11,240 nt of DNA, from positions 1-11,240 of the forward strand of contig CAOJXM010000017.1 of assembly GCA_948465625.1 (NCBI GenBank), read 5' to 3'. The DNA comes from an uncultured Clostridium sp. GTDB taxonomy: Bacteria; Bacillota; Clostridia; TANB77; CAG-508. This document shows, piece after piece, positions 1 to 6,387 of this stretch (position 1 is its first letter; the number at the start of each line of letters is the position of its first letter). The notes under the pieces were generated by a model. The model had not been told where the DNA came from and did no database searches. It saw nothing but the letters and a program-made list of their open reading frames with translations. A program made the translations under genes and the position numbers.

Positions 1-848
<848 letters not shown>

Positions 849-887
849 ATGATCTAGCCTTCCTTTCTTTGTGCCCCCATTTTTTGA

Positions 888-1145
888 TTATACTTTGCGA
901 TAAATAAAGATGGCAATTGCCATTCCTATGATACTTGCAATGTTAATTCTTAGTTGCAAGCCAAAGGTTAATTTGATGATGTTTAGGTCTAATGCTACTG
1001 GCTCTGTTAACCCAAAGCTTTGTCCATAAGATAACCACCATAAAAAATCTACTTTTGATGCTAATTCTCCTAATAAACCTCCTATTACTAATCCTGCTAA
1101 TATAAATACAATTAATATCCATATATTTTTATCTCTTGTTGCCAT
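888..1145 (-). CDS. DUF4321 family small membrane protein
   Basis: This 85-residue protein has a hydrophobic helix near the N-terminus (about residues 9-27, rich in Ile, Val and Gly) and a second near the C-terminus (about 65-83), joined by a soluble loop containing FLWWLSYG. Size, two-helix layout and position just upstream of radC and mreB match the DUF4321 family of Clostridia, whose function is unknown. The ATG at 1145 follows a purine-rich AGGGGGA ribosome binding site. It is the first gene of the leftward operon and sits behind a near-consensus promoter at 1199-1227. A role linked to envelope or cell shape is inferred only from the neighbours. Confidence 0.75.
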   Translation of the reverse strand: MATRDKNIWILIVFILAGLVIGGLLGELASKVDFLWWLSYGQSFGLTEPVALDLNIIKLTFGLQLRINIASIIGMAIAIFIYRKV

Positions 1146-1198
1146 TTTTGTTTCCCCCTATATTTCTCCCTTATAATATCCAAATATTTCATATGCCT

Positions 1199-1227
1199 AT
1201 TATATATGCATATTCCTTTTTTTTCAA
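1199..1227 (-). promoter_or_regulatory. SigmaA-type promoter for DUF4321-radC-mreB
   Basis: On the minus strand, TTGAAA (1222-1227) and TATAAT (1199-1204) are separated by exactly 17 bases. It lies 54 bases before the DUF4321 start codon and faces the operon. Confidence 0.7.
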
Positions 1228-1233
1228 GTAATT

Positions 1234-1277
1234 CATAAAAATTTAAGCAAAATCATTTGCTTTTTTCAATTTTTATG
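1234..1277. repeat. Long interrupted inverted repeat between divergent promoters
   Basis: Outer arms CATAAAAATT (1234-1243) and AATTTTTATG (1268-1277) are perfect 10-base complements. Inner arms AAGCAAA (1245-1251) and TTTGCTT (1256-1262) are perfect 7-base complements around a 4-base loop (1252-1255). The inner hairpin is followed by a T run (1263-1266) and so resembles a plus-strand terminator, although no plus-strand gene lies upstream in the window. It may be a regulator site or a device insulating the two divergent units. Confidence 0.5.
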
Positions 1278-1339
1278 CTATATTTATTGTACATTATTTT
1301 TGATTTAGAATATACTATTATAAATTCCAGAAATTGTTC

Positions 1340-1369
1340 ATTTTCATTTATCATAATTAATGATATAAT
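1340..1369 (+). promoter_or_regulatory. Extended -10 promoter for mecA-purN
   Basis: TATAAT at 1364-1369 is preceded by TG one base upstream (1361-1362), giving an extended -10 element, which tolerates a weak -35 (TTTTCA at 1341-1346, 17-base spacer). A second possible promoter lies upstream (TTGTAC at 1287-1292, TATACT at 1311-1316, 18-base spacer). The leader to the mecA ATG is about 27 bases and contains AGGAGG at 1387-1392. Confidence 0.6.
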
Positions 1370-1402
1370 GTATATAAGAGTTTATTAGGAGGTAATGCTT
1401 TT

Positions 1403-2041
1403 ATGAAGATTGAAAAACTCAGCGATGATAAGATAAGAATTACTTTAAATTTGCAAGATTTAGAGGCTCAAAATATTGATTTTCAAACTTTTATGGCCAA
1501 TCCCATTGAGTCACAAGATATTTTTTTAGATATGCTAGATAAAGCAGATGAAGAAGTGGGCTTTGATACAGAGGATTATCGTTTGATGATTGAGGCTTTG
1601 GCAATGACTAATGGTAATTTTGTTTTGACGGTTACTCGTATACATACTGATAAGAAAGAGAAAAGTGCTTATACCAAAAAGAAAAAGGTTAATATTAAAC
1701 GACATAGTGGAACAATTCATTCTGATAAGGCTGTTTATTGTTTTGAACATTTTGATGATTTTTGCGAGTTTTGTGCTTTTTTGGATAATAGCATTTTAAA
1801 GTTTTTAAATGATTTTTCAACCAGTGTGTCTTTGTATTCTTATAATAATAAGTATTATTTAGTTTTTTCTAAGATTAATGTGAATTCACATTTGTTGAAA
1901 ATGTTCTGCTCTTCTATTACCGAATTTGCACATTTTGTGGATAATTCGGAACTATTTGAACATAAATTATGTGAGTATGGAAATTTATTGATGAAGGATA
2001 CTGCTATTAATACTTGCTTGGAACATTTTGTAAATAAATAA
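1403..2041 (+). CDS. mecA: Adaptor protein MecA
   Basis: This 212-residue protein matches the MecA family in length and layout. The N-terminal domain starts MKIEKLSDDKIRITL, the usual MecA opening strand, and continues with an acidic segment (FLDMLDKADEEVGF, about residues 41-54) and the 'LMIEALAM...GNFVLTVTRI' strand. A lysine-rich linker spans about 82-100, and the C-terminal ClpC-binding domain runs from about 110. MecA delivers substrates to the ClpCP protease and stimulates ClpC assembly; in Bacillus it controls competence and stress regulators. The start is set by AGGAGG at 1387-1392, 10 bases before the ATG. purN begins 20 bases downstream on the same strand, so the two are probably co-transcribed. 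The cysteine-rich stretch CFEHFDDFCEFC (about 113-124) is a local peculiarity. Confidence 0.85.
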   Translation: MKIEKLSDDKIRITLNLQDLEAQNIDFQTFMANPIESQDIFLDMLDKADEEVGFDTEDYRLMIEALAMTNGNFVLTVTRIHTDKKEKSAYTKKKKVNIKRHSGTIHSDKAVYCFEHFDDFCEFCAFLDNSILKFLNDFSTSVSLYSYNNKYYLVFSKINVNSHLLKMFCSSITEFAHFVDNSELFEHKLCEYGNLLMKDTAINTCLEHFVNK

Positions 2042-2061
2042 TTGTTAAGGAGAACCAATAT

Positions 2062-2635
2062 ATGTATAATTTAGTTGTGTTTGCGTCACGGAAGTGGTAC
2101 GACTTTGCAAAGTGTAATTGATGCCATAGAGGCTGGAAATTTGGAAGCTACGATTTCTTTGGTGGTTTCGAATAATCCGAAAGCGTATGCTTTGGAAAGG
2201 GCTAGGTTAGCTAATATTCCTAGTTATGTGATTCAGTCTATGACGCCTGAAGAAATGGATGAAGAATTGTATGAATTATTAGATGATTTTGAAGTGGATT
2301 TGATTGTTCTTGCTGGGTATTTGCAGAAAATTGGTCCTAATTTATTAAATAACTACACGATTATTAACACACACCCTTCCCTTCTTCCTAAGTTTGGTGG
2401 AAAGGGCATGTATGGTATGAAGGTGCATACTGCTGTGGTTGAGGCAAAAGAGAAGTTTAGTGGACCTACTGTTCATTTTGTAAATGAGCAGTATGATGAG
2501 GGAGCTATGATACGCCAAACGAAGGTGCCTGTTTTACCAACTGATACCCCAGAAGATGTTAGTGCTAAGGTGCAAACGGCCGAGAAAGTTCAATTGATTG
2601 AGGTTCTAAATGATTTTGTGAAGGGAAAAATCTAG
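2062..2635 (+). CDS. purN: Phosphoribosylglycinamide formyltransferase PurN, frameshifted near the start
   Basis: PurN transfers a formyl group from 10-formyl-tetrahydrofolate to GAR in purine synthesis. The body is intact: NTHPSLLP carries the catalytic Asn and His, GGKGMYG follows, and DEGAMIRQ carries the catalytic Asp. The natural start is the ATG at 2062, 9 bases after AAGGAG (2047-2052). It reads MYNLVVFAS and then loses frame, because one extra base at about 2088-2089 puts the rest of the gene, from GSGTTLQ at 2090, in the next frame. Removing that base restores the family N-terminus VVFASGSGTTLQ and a normal 190-residue protein with catalytic residues at about N102, H104 and D145. Without correction, the downstream frame opens only at a TTG (2075) with no ribosome binding site and lacks the first beta strand. 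This may be a sequencing or assembly error, or a real recent mutation. Confidence 0.9.
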
Positions 2636-2645
2636 AATAAAAGAG

Positions 2646-2686
2646 AAGAAAGAAATCTAAAATGTTTAGACTTCTTTCTTTTTTAG
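2646..2686 (+). terminator. Rho-independent terminator after mecA-purN, possibly bidirectional
   Basis: A 16-base stem with one mismatch (2646-2661 pairing with 2665-2680) and a 3-base loop is followed by a T run from 2679. It begins 11 bases after the purN stop. On the minus strand the tail is CTCTTTTATT, so it may also end the prepilin-RCC1 transcript coming from the right. Confidence 0.75.
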
Positions 2687-2745
2687 GTTTACTTAATTGG
2701 TGCATATTCCTACAAATATATTATATTGTAAATCCCCCTAATGTT

Positions 2746-3987
2746 CTAGCTTGGATAACGTGCTGTCAGAATATATATATCATTTCCTACTATACAAGCA
2801 CCAAATTCACCATCTCTAATATAACCTGTAATTATTTTATTTACCTTTTTATTGTATATTTCGCTATTACTATCATCATTTAAACAAATTATATCATCGT
2901 ACTCAAATGCGTATACTTTACCTTCTTGATCGTATAATAATATTATACCATTAATCCTTTTTATCTCTACTATCTTTTTTCCTTGTAATATCGGCATATT
3001 ATCATTCATACAAACTACTGTATCTCCACTCATAGTATATACCTTACCATCTCGGTCTAAAAACGTTTTCCATTTTAAATCGATTATATCTTTCCCCTGT
3101 AATATTTCTATGTTCTCTTCATTAATTAGAGTATCTAAATCTATTATGTTATTGTTGTAAGTATCTAAACAATAAATCTTCCCTGCATTATCTTTTACAA
3201 TAAAATTATCATCATAACGATAAAGTATTTCCGTTATAACCTTATCTTGTAATCCTGTTATCTCATTACTAATGCAGACTGGTGTAGTATTATCCCCTCC
3301 CCAACTATATAGTTTACCTTCCTTATCAATTGCTATTATTTTTCTATAAGTATCAATAGAAATTTCCTTTATTACTTTTCCTTGTAATTCTCCTGTATTG
3401 CTAATACAAATTGGTACATCACTATTCTCTGTTGTACCATTTCCTAATTGCCCTTGATTATTTATTCCAAAAGTATATACTTTTCCTGCTTTATCTAGTA
3501 CTATTGCCGTCTTTCCGTTGGTAGCAAGATGAGCAATGTTTCCATTTGGTAATCCTTCTATTTGTACCTCAGGACCCATTTCTAATTTATCAAAAACATT
3601 TCCGTATTCCAAAACTCTCCATACTCTTATTTTTCCGTCTGCTGTTAATACCCAATATGTCTCTACTTCAGTCTCTCTCGTTTTAACTGATTCTACATAA
3701 ACAGTTCTTACTATATCCACAATTCTTGTTGGGTCTTCTGAATTCTCTAATTGTTCCATCAAATCTGCCATTTCTTTGTCCATGCTGTTTAAGCTAGTTG
3801 CCTCGTTGTTAGCTGCATTTTTATAGATTTTTGCCCCTTCATCTGATTTCTTAAAAATTCCATTGTCTCCTATTGTCATATTAATTGCTACTCCTGCTAA
3901 AATTAACATGACAATTACCGTGATAATTAATGCAATTAGGGTAATTCCTGCATTTGCTTTTACTATTTTGCTTTGTTTGTTTCTCAT
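2746..3987 (-). CDS. Prepilin-like protein with RCC1-type beta-propeller repeats
   Basis: This 413-residue protein has a class III/type IV prepilin leader. A short basic N-terminus ends at Gly14 and is followed by ITLIALIITVIVMLILAGVA, the hydrophobic helix where prepilin peptidase would cut after Gly14. The residue at mature position 5, usually Glu, is Ala, as is common in this clostridial group. After a charged helix (about 45-85) come RCC1-like repeats of roughly 40-50 residues, each ending in an 'DxxGKxY' strand pair: about 150-174, 204-230, 248-275, 299-320, 337-362 and 381-407. Only the first keeps the full RCC1 sequence (VYTFGINNQGQLGNG, 170-184); later ones lose the GQLG turn. It is probably exported and surface-associated. 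No pilus assembly gene is nearby and the ligand is unknown. The start is well supported by AAAGGAGG upstream of the ATG at 3987. It has its own strand orientation between mecA-purN and the next small gene. Confidence 0.8.
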   Translation of the reverse strand: MRNKQSKIVKANAGITLIALIITVIVMLILAGVAINMTIGDNGIFKKSDEGAKIYKNAANNEATSLNSMDKEMADLMEQLENSEDPTRIVDIVRTVYVESVKTRETEVETYWVLTADGKIRVWRVLEYGNVFDKLEMGPEVQIEGLPNGNIAHLATNGKTAIVLDKAGKVYTFGINNQGQLGNGTTENSDVPICISNTGELQGKVIKEISIDTYRKIIAIDKEGKLYSWGGDNTTPVCISNEITGLQDKVITEILYRYDDNFIVKDNAGKIYCLDTYNNNIIDLDTLINEENIEILQGKDIIDLKWKTFLDRDGKVYTMSGDTVVCMNDNMPILQGKKIVEIKRINGIILLYDQEGKVYAFEYDDIICLNDDSNSEIYNKKVNKIITGYIRDGEFGACIVGNDIYILTARYPS

Positions 3988-4014
3988 CTTTCTTCCTCCT
4001 TTGATTTTCTTTTT

Positions 4015-4060
4015 TATATTATTTCCTTTTTATATGTTTTTATTCTTTCGAAATAATATA
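4015..4060. repeat. 11-base inverted repeat upstream of the prepilin-RCC1 gene
   Basis: TATATTATTTC (4015-4025) and GAAATAATATA (4050-4060) are perfect complements across a 24-base spacer. The repeat begins 28 bases before the prepilin ATG, so it would sit in the 5' leader or promoter of that gene. I saw no clear sigmaA promoter for the gene. A regulator site or RNA hairpin is possible, but an AT-rich chance match cannot be excluded. Confidence 0.35.
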
Positions 4061-4188
4061 CTTTTCTTTTGTTTTCGCATTTTCATGCTTCTACTTTTAC
4101 ATCCTATCATTTGTTATGAAATTAGTCAATATATTATCTTGTTAAAATCTTGTTTTCGTACAAATCGCTTGACAAAGAAAAAGCAAAT

Positions 4189-4217
4189 TTGACTAATTAT
4201 GTAAAACATCATATAAT
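4189..4217 (+). promoter_or_regulatory. Strong sigmaA promoter for the 83-residue gene
   Basis: TTGACT (4189-4194) and a perfect TATAAT (4212-4217) are separated by 17 bases. A second TTGACA lies 20 bases further upstream (4169-4174) but has no good -10 partner. Transcription would start near 4224, giving a leader of about 60 bases. Confidence 0.75.
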
Positions 4218-4230
4218 ATAAGGTGATATA

Positions 4231-4274
4231 GGTAAAAACCTGTGTCTGTTACCCATTAACACTAATTAGCATTA
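4231..4274 (+). promoter_or_regulatory. Structured 5' leader of the 83-residue gene
   Basis: The leader contains GGTAA (4231-4235) able to pair with TTACC (4249-4253). Just before the AGGAGG (4275-4280) it has the near-palindrome TAA-n2-CTAATTAG-n2-TTA (4257-4274). These could be an operator or a weak hairpin affecting translation. No known riboswitch was recognised. Confidence 0.3.
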
Positions 4275-4285
4275 GGAGGTCTAGA

Positions 4286-4537
4286 ATGAAAAAGATTGAA
4301 AGCATCGGTGTTAGTAAAGTAGCTAGCAAGTTACTTGAGCTCAATACGGGAAATCTGTCCTATCTTTTCACAGTTAGGCATTACGGCGAGGATAGCATTG
4401 TCACTGATTTGGACATGAGCCACGCAATTTTTCCTGAGGGCTACTACTTCAACCGTAAAAACGGCATCACCAACAAGCACAACACCACAAATGGTCACTA
4501 TGAAACCATTGGTGTATACAAATTAGTCGAAGTTTAA
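4286..4537 (+). CDS. Small protein of unknown function (83 residues)
   Basis: I do not recognise this protein. It opens MKKIESIGVSKVASKLLELN, has no signal peptide, membrane helix or cysteine, and contains a central acidic/aromatic region (HYGEDSIVTDLDMSH, then FPEGYYFNRKNG) and an Asn/His-rich stretch (about 60-71) before a hydrophobic end (ETIGVYKLVEV). It looks like a small globular cytosolic beta-rich domain. That it is real is supported by a consensus promoter (4189-4217), a full AGGAGG 5 bases before the ATG, and coding-like base use. GC is about 40% by hand count, with many C-ending codons (AAC, TAC, CAC, TTC, ATC), as in strongly expressed or transferred genes. It is a single gene facing the SCIFF gene 178 bases downstream in the same direction. 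There is no convincing terminator between them. Confidence 0.7.
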   Translation: MKKIESIGVSKVASKLLELNTGNLSYLFTVRHYGEDSIVTDLDMSHAIFPEGYYFNRKNGITNKHNTTNGHYETIGVYKLVEV

Positions 4538-4624
4538 TCTTTTTCTTTGAAATTTTCTTTTTTTACAATAAAGTATAGATTTTAAAATAGCATAGGTTAT
4601 GATAAAATAATCCTAAAACCCAAA

Positions 4625-4653
4625 TTGCATTTTTAGACAAAATATGATATACT
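4625..4653 (+). promoter_or_regulatory. SigmaA promoter for the SCIFF precursor gene
   Basis: TTGCAT (4625-4630) and TATACT (4648-4653) are separated by 17 bases. The transcript would start near 4660, leaving a leader of about 55 bases that ends in GAAAGGAG (4701-4708). Confidence 0.65.
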
Positions 4654-4715
4654 ATTGTCGATTTATCAATCACTGTAACTATGAGGATGTTCTATTTTAA
4701 GAAAGGAGTATGTGT

Positions 4716-4868
4716 ATGCGTACTACGAAACGGGTTAAAACATTAACTCATGGAACCTTAAAATCCTCCTTAAAAAAAGGAGGATGTGGCGAATGCCAGA
4801 CATCTTGCCAGTCTGCCTGCAAGACTTCATGTACCGTAGGAAACCAGCGGTGCGAAGCTAGCAAGTAG
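4716..4868 (+). CDS. scfA: SCIFF six-cysteine ranthipeptide precursor
   Basis: This 50-residue peptide, MRTTKRVKTLTHGTLKSSLKKGG followed by CGECQTSCQSACKTSCTVGNQRCEASK, is a clear SCIFF precursor. It has a basic leader ending in KKGG and six cysteines at 24, 27, 31, 35, 39 and 46. In the family, a radical SAM maturase (CteB/ScfB type) links cysteine sulfurs to neighbouring residues such as Thr to form thioether bridges. SCIFF genes are near-universal in Clostridia and their function is unsettled. The start at 4716 has 7 bases between GAAAGGAG and ATG. An in-frame ATG at 4710 is almost on top of the ribosome binding site and is unlikely. GC is about 46% by hand count, well above the AT-rich norm here. 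No maturase gene is adjacent: the next gene is purD, on the other strand. The six-cysteine spacing makes the identification very strong. Confidence 0.95.
   Translation: MRTTKRVKTLTHGTLKSSLKKGGCGECQTSCQSACKTSCTVGNQRCEASK
4764..4784 (+). promoter_or_regulatory. Hairpin inside scfA pairing an anti-SD-like with an SD-like sequence
   Basis: TCCTCCTT (4764-4771) pairs perfectly with AAGGAGGA (4777-4784) around five A residues, at the codons just before the first core cysteine. TCCTCCTT could instead pair with the gene's own AAGGAG (4703-4708). A translational switch is an inference from these alternatives. Confidence 0.35.
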
Positions 4869-4892
4869 CAAAAGACTAGCACCATAGTAATG

Positions 4893-4930
4893 AAGGAAGC
4901 CTTCGCTATTTTAGGCTTCCTTTTCTTTTT
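4893..4930 (+). terminator. Rho-independent terminator of scfA
   Basis: AAGGAAGCC (4893-4901) pairs perfectly with GGCTTCCTT (4914-4922) around a 12-base loop, followed by a T-rich tail to 4930. It lies 24 bases after the SCIFF stop and touches the end of the converging purD gene, which has no clear terminator of its own. Confidence 0.85.
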
Positions 4931-4931
4931 T

Positions 4932-6233
4932 CTAATGGATATAAATTTGTCCAATGTCTTTTCGATAGTCTAACACTGGGTCAACATATTTCTCAATCGC
5001 AGTATATACTTTGCTTCTAATTGCTTCAAAGTCTTGTCCTGTTGCAGCAATCGCAAATAATCTTGAATTGCTTACTGATGTATAGGTGTCTTCTCCTACT
5101 TTTTTAGCATTAGCAAAGTAAATTTTGGCTCCACTTTCCTTAATTGCTTTGGTATTTAATTTGAAAGTAGTTGCTTCTTTATTGGCTCTTATGGCATAGT
5201 CTTTGCTAACAACATAGACTAAGAAGGTGTAGTTGTTAGTAAATTTGCAGTTTTCTTTTGATAGAGTTCCATTGGTAATATGTTCTAATACTTCTACAAA
5301 TGGGGTTTCTAATGCATTTAATACATTGATTGCTTCTGGGTCTCCAAATCTAGCATTAAATTCGATAAATTTGATGCCATCTTTGCATTTGAAGAACCCT
5401 CCATATAGTACACCTGTAAATTCTTTGCTATCTTTGTTTAAGTATTGTATTGTTTTTTGAATCAAATTAGAACATTGTTCTATGTCTTTTTGCTCTAAGA
5501 ATGGTAGTCGTCCATTTGCATAACTCATGCATCCCATTCCACCAGTTCCTGGTCCTTTATCTTCCTCAAATCGGTATGGATAATCAAAAGTGATTGGCGT
5601 GGTTACAATGTTTTTTCCGTCTGTTAAGCACATAACAGTAAATTCTGAACCCTCTACTTTGTCTTGTACAATTACTTTATTACTTTCTTGTAAACAGGCT
5701 TTGGCATATTCATGGCCTTCTTGCTTGGTTTGGAAGTGAACCCCACCTACTTTTACTCCTTTTCCACCAGTTAATCCTTCTGGCTTTACTACAAAATTTT
5801 CATCTTGATAGTGTTGCATGGCTTCTTCTAATTCGTTTTCATTTGTTATATTATAGTTTTTGATAATCATTTCTGGTGCTAATTGTTCGACTACACTTAA
5901 GGCATAGGTTTTGCTCCATTCGATTTTGGCTCCTTTTGAAGTTGGTCCAAAGACTTGTAACCCTAAACTTTTAGCTAAGTCGATTAAGCCTTCTTGCAAT
6001 AGGTTATCACTACTTACAACACATACTTCGATTTGGTTTTCATGGATGAAGTTTTTTACTAATTCTTGGTCAAATGGATTGCCAATGATGTATTTTCCGT
6101 TTGTTTCTTCTACTTTTTCTACAATGGATGGATTTTCGTATGGTAAAACAGAGTATAGCTGATATCCTTTGCTTATGTATTCTGCAAGGACAGCTTCTCT
6201 ACCACCATTTCCTAATAATAAACATTTCTTCAA
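4932..6233 (-). CDS. purD: Phosphoribosylamine-glycine ligase PurD (divergent form)
   Basis: PurD makes GAR from phosphoribosylamine, glycine and ATP, the step before PurN. The 433-residue protein shows the ATP-grasp plan: an N-terminal LLGNGGRE nucleotide-like loop (6-13), ATP-binding FVVKPEGLTGGKGVKV (147-162), the family signature GPGTGGMG (227-234), metal ligands E291 and N293 in IEFNARFGDPE, and a C-terminal domain. It differs from classical bacterial PurD: GGREA instead of GGREH, IEWSKTYA instead of EGSK-F, and a longer insert around 240-275. These features remind me of archaeal-type PurD. The start is TTG at 6233, set by AGGAGG 8 bases upstream; the nearby ATG is out of frame. A consensus promoter lies at 6263-6291. 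The gene converges on scfA. Confidence 0.87.
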   Translation of the reverse strand: MKKCLLLGNGGREAVLAEYISKGYQLYSVLPYENPSIVEKVEETNGKYIIGNPFDQELVKNFIHENQIEVCVVSSDNLLQEGLIDLAKSLGLQVFGPTSKGAKIEWSKTYALSVVEQLAPEMIIKNYNITNENELEEAMQHYQDENFVVKPEGLTGGKGVKVGGVHFQTKQEGHEYAKACLQESNKVIVQDKVEGSEFTVMCLTDGKNIVTTPITFDYPYRFEEDKGPGTGGMGCMSYANGRLPFLEQKDIEQCSNLIQKTIQYLNKDSKEFTGVLYGGFFKCKDGIKFIEFNARFGDPEAINVLNALETPFVEVLEHITNGTLSKENCKFTNNYTFLVYVVSKDYAIRANKEATTFKLNTKAIKESGAKIYFANAKKVGEDTYTSVSNSRLFAIAATGQDFEAIRSKVYTAIEKYVDPVLDYRKDIGQIYIH

Positions 6234-6262
6234 TTTTGATTCCTCCTAATTTCTTTTCCTTT

Positions 6263-6291
6263 ATCTTATTCGTTAATTGCTTGTCTGTCAA
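6263..6291 (-). promoter_or_regulatory. SigmaA promoter for purD
   Basis: On the minus strand, TTGACA (6286-6291) and TAAGAT (6263-6268) are 17 bases apart. The transcript would start near 6256, only about 20 bases before the TTG start codon, so there is no room for a purine riboswitch. Confidence 0.75.
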
Positions 6292-6354
6292 GTGTTTTTG
6301 AAAAAATAGGAACTTAACCGACATAGCTAGTCGTTTCCACTAGAACCTTGTTTA

Positions 6355-6383
6355 CAAAATAAGAAGCCCTTTTTGGACTTCTT
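6355..6383 (-). terminator. Rho-independent terminator of the 3D-domain gene
   Basis: Arms 6361-6369 and 6375-6383 pair over 9 bases with one mismatch around a 5-base loop, just after the stop codon at 6388-6390. Read on the minus strand, it is followed by TATTTTGT. A T run on the plus side (6382-6389) suggests it may work in both directions. Confidence 0.6.
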
Positions 6384-6387
6384 TTTT

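Noticed and set aside
1535..2058. Minus-strand open frames inside mecA
   Set aside because: They are low-complexity shadows of mecA without ribosome binding sites or family resemblance.
2075..2635. purN starting at the TTG at 2075
   Set aside because: It has no suitably placed ribosome binding site and lacks the N-terminal strand, which is encoded intact in the other frame from 2062.
4224..4285. Riboswitch in the leader of the 83-residue gene
   Set aside because: The leader is only about 60 bases with short stems, and none of the known riboswitch core motifs was recognised.
4748..4954. Minus-strand 68-codon frame overlapping scfA
   Set aside because: It lies antisense over the SCIFF gene and its terminator, has no ribosome binding site, and the plus-strand peptide is unmistakable.
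6263..6291. Possible PurR box near the purD promoter (CGAAT half-site)
   Set aside because: Only one half-site is visible, with no inverted partner at the expected spacing.
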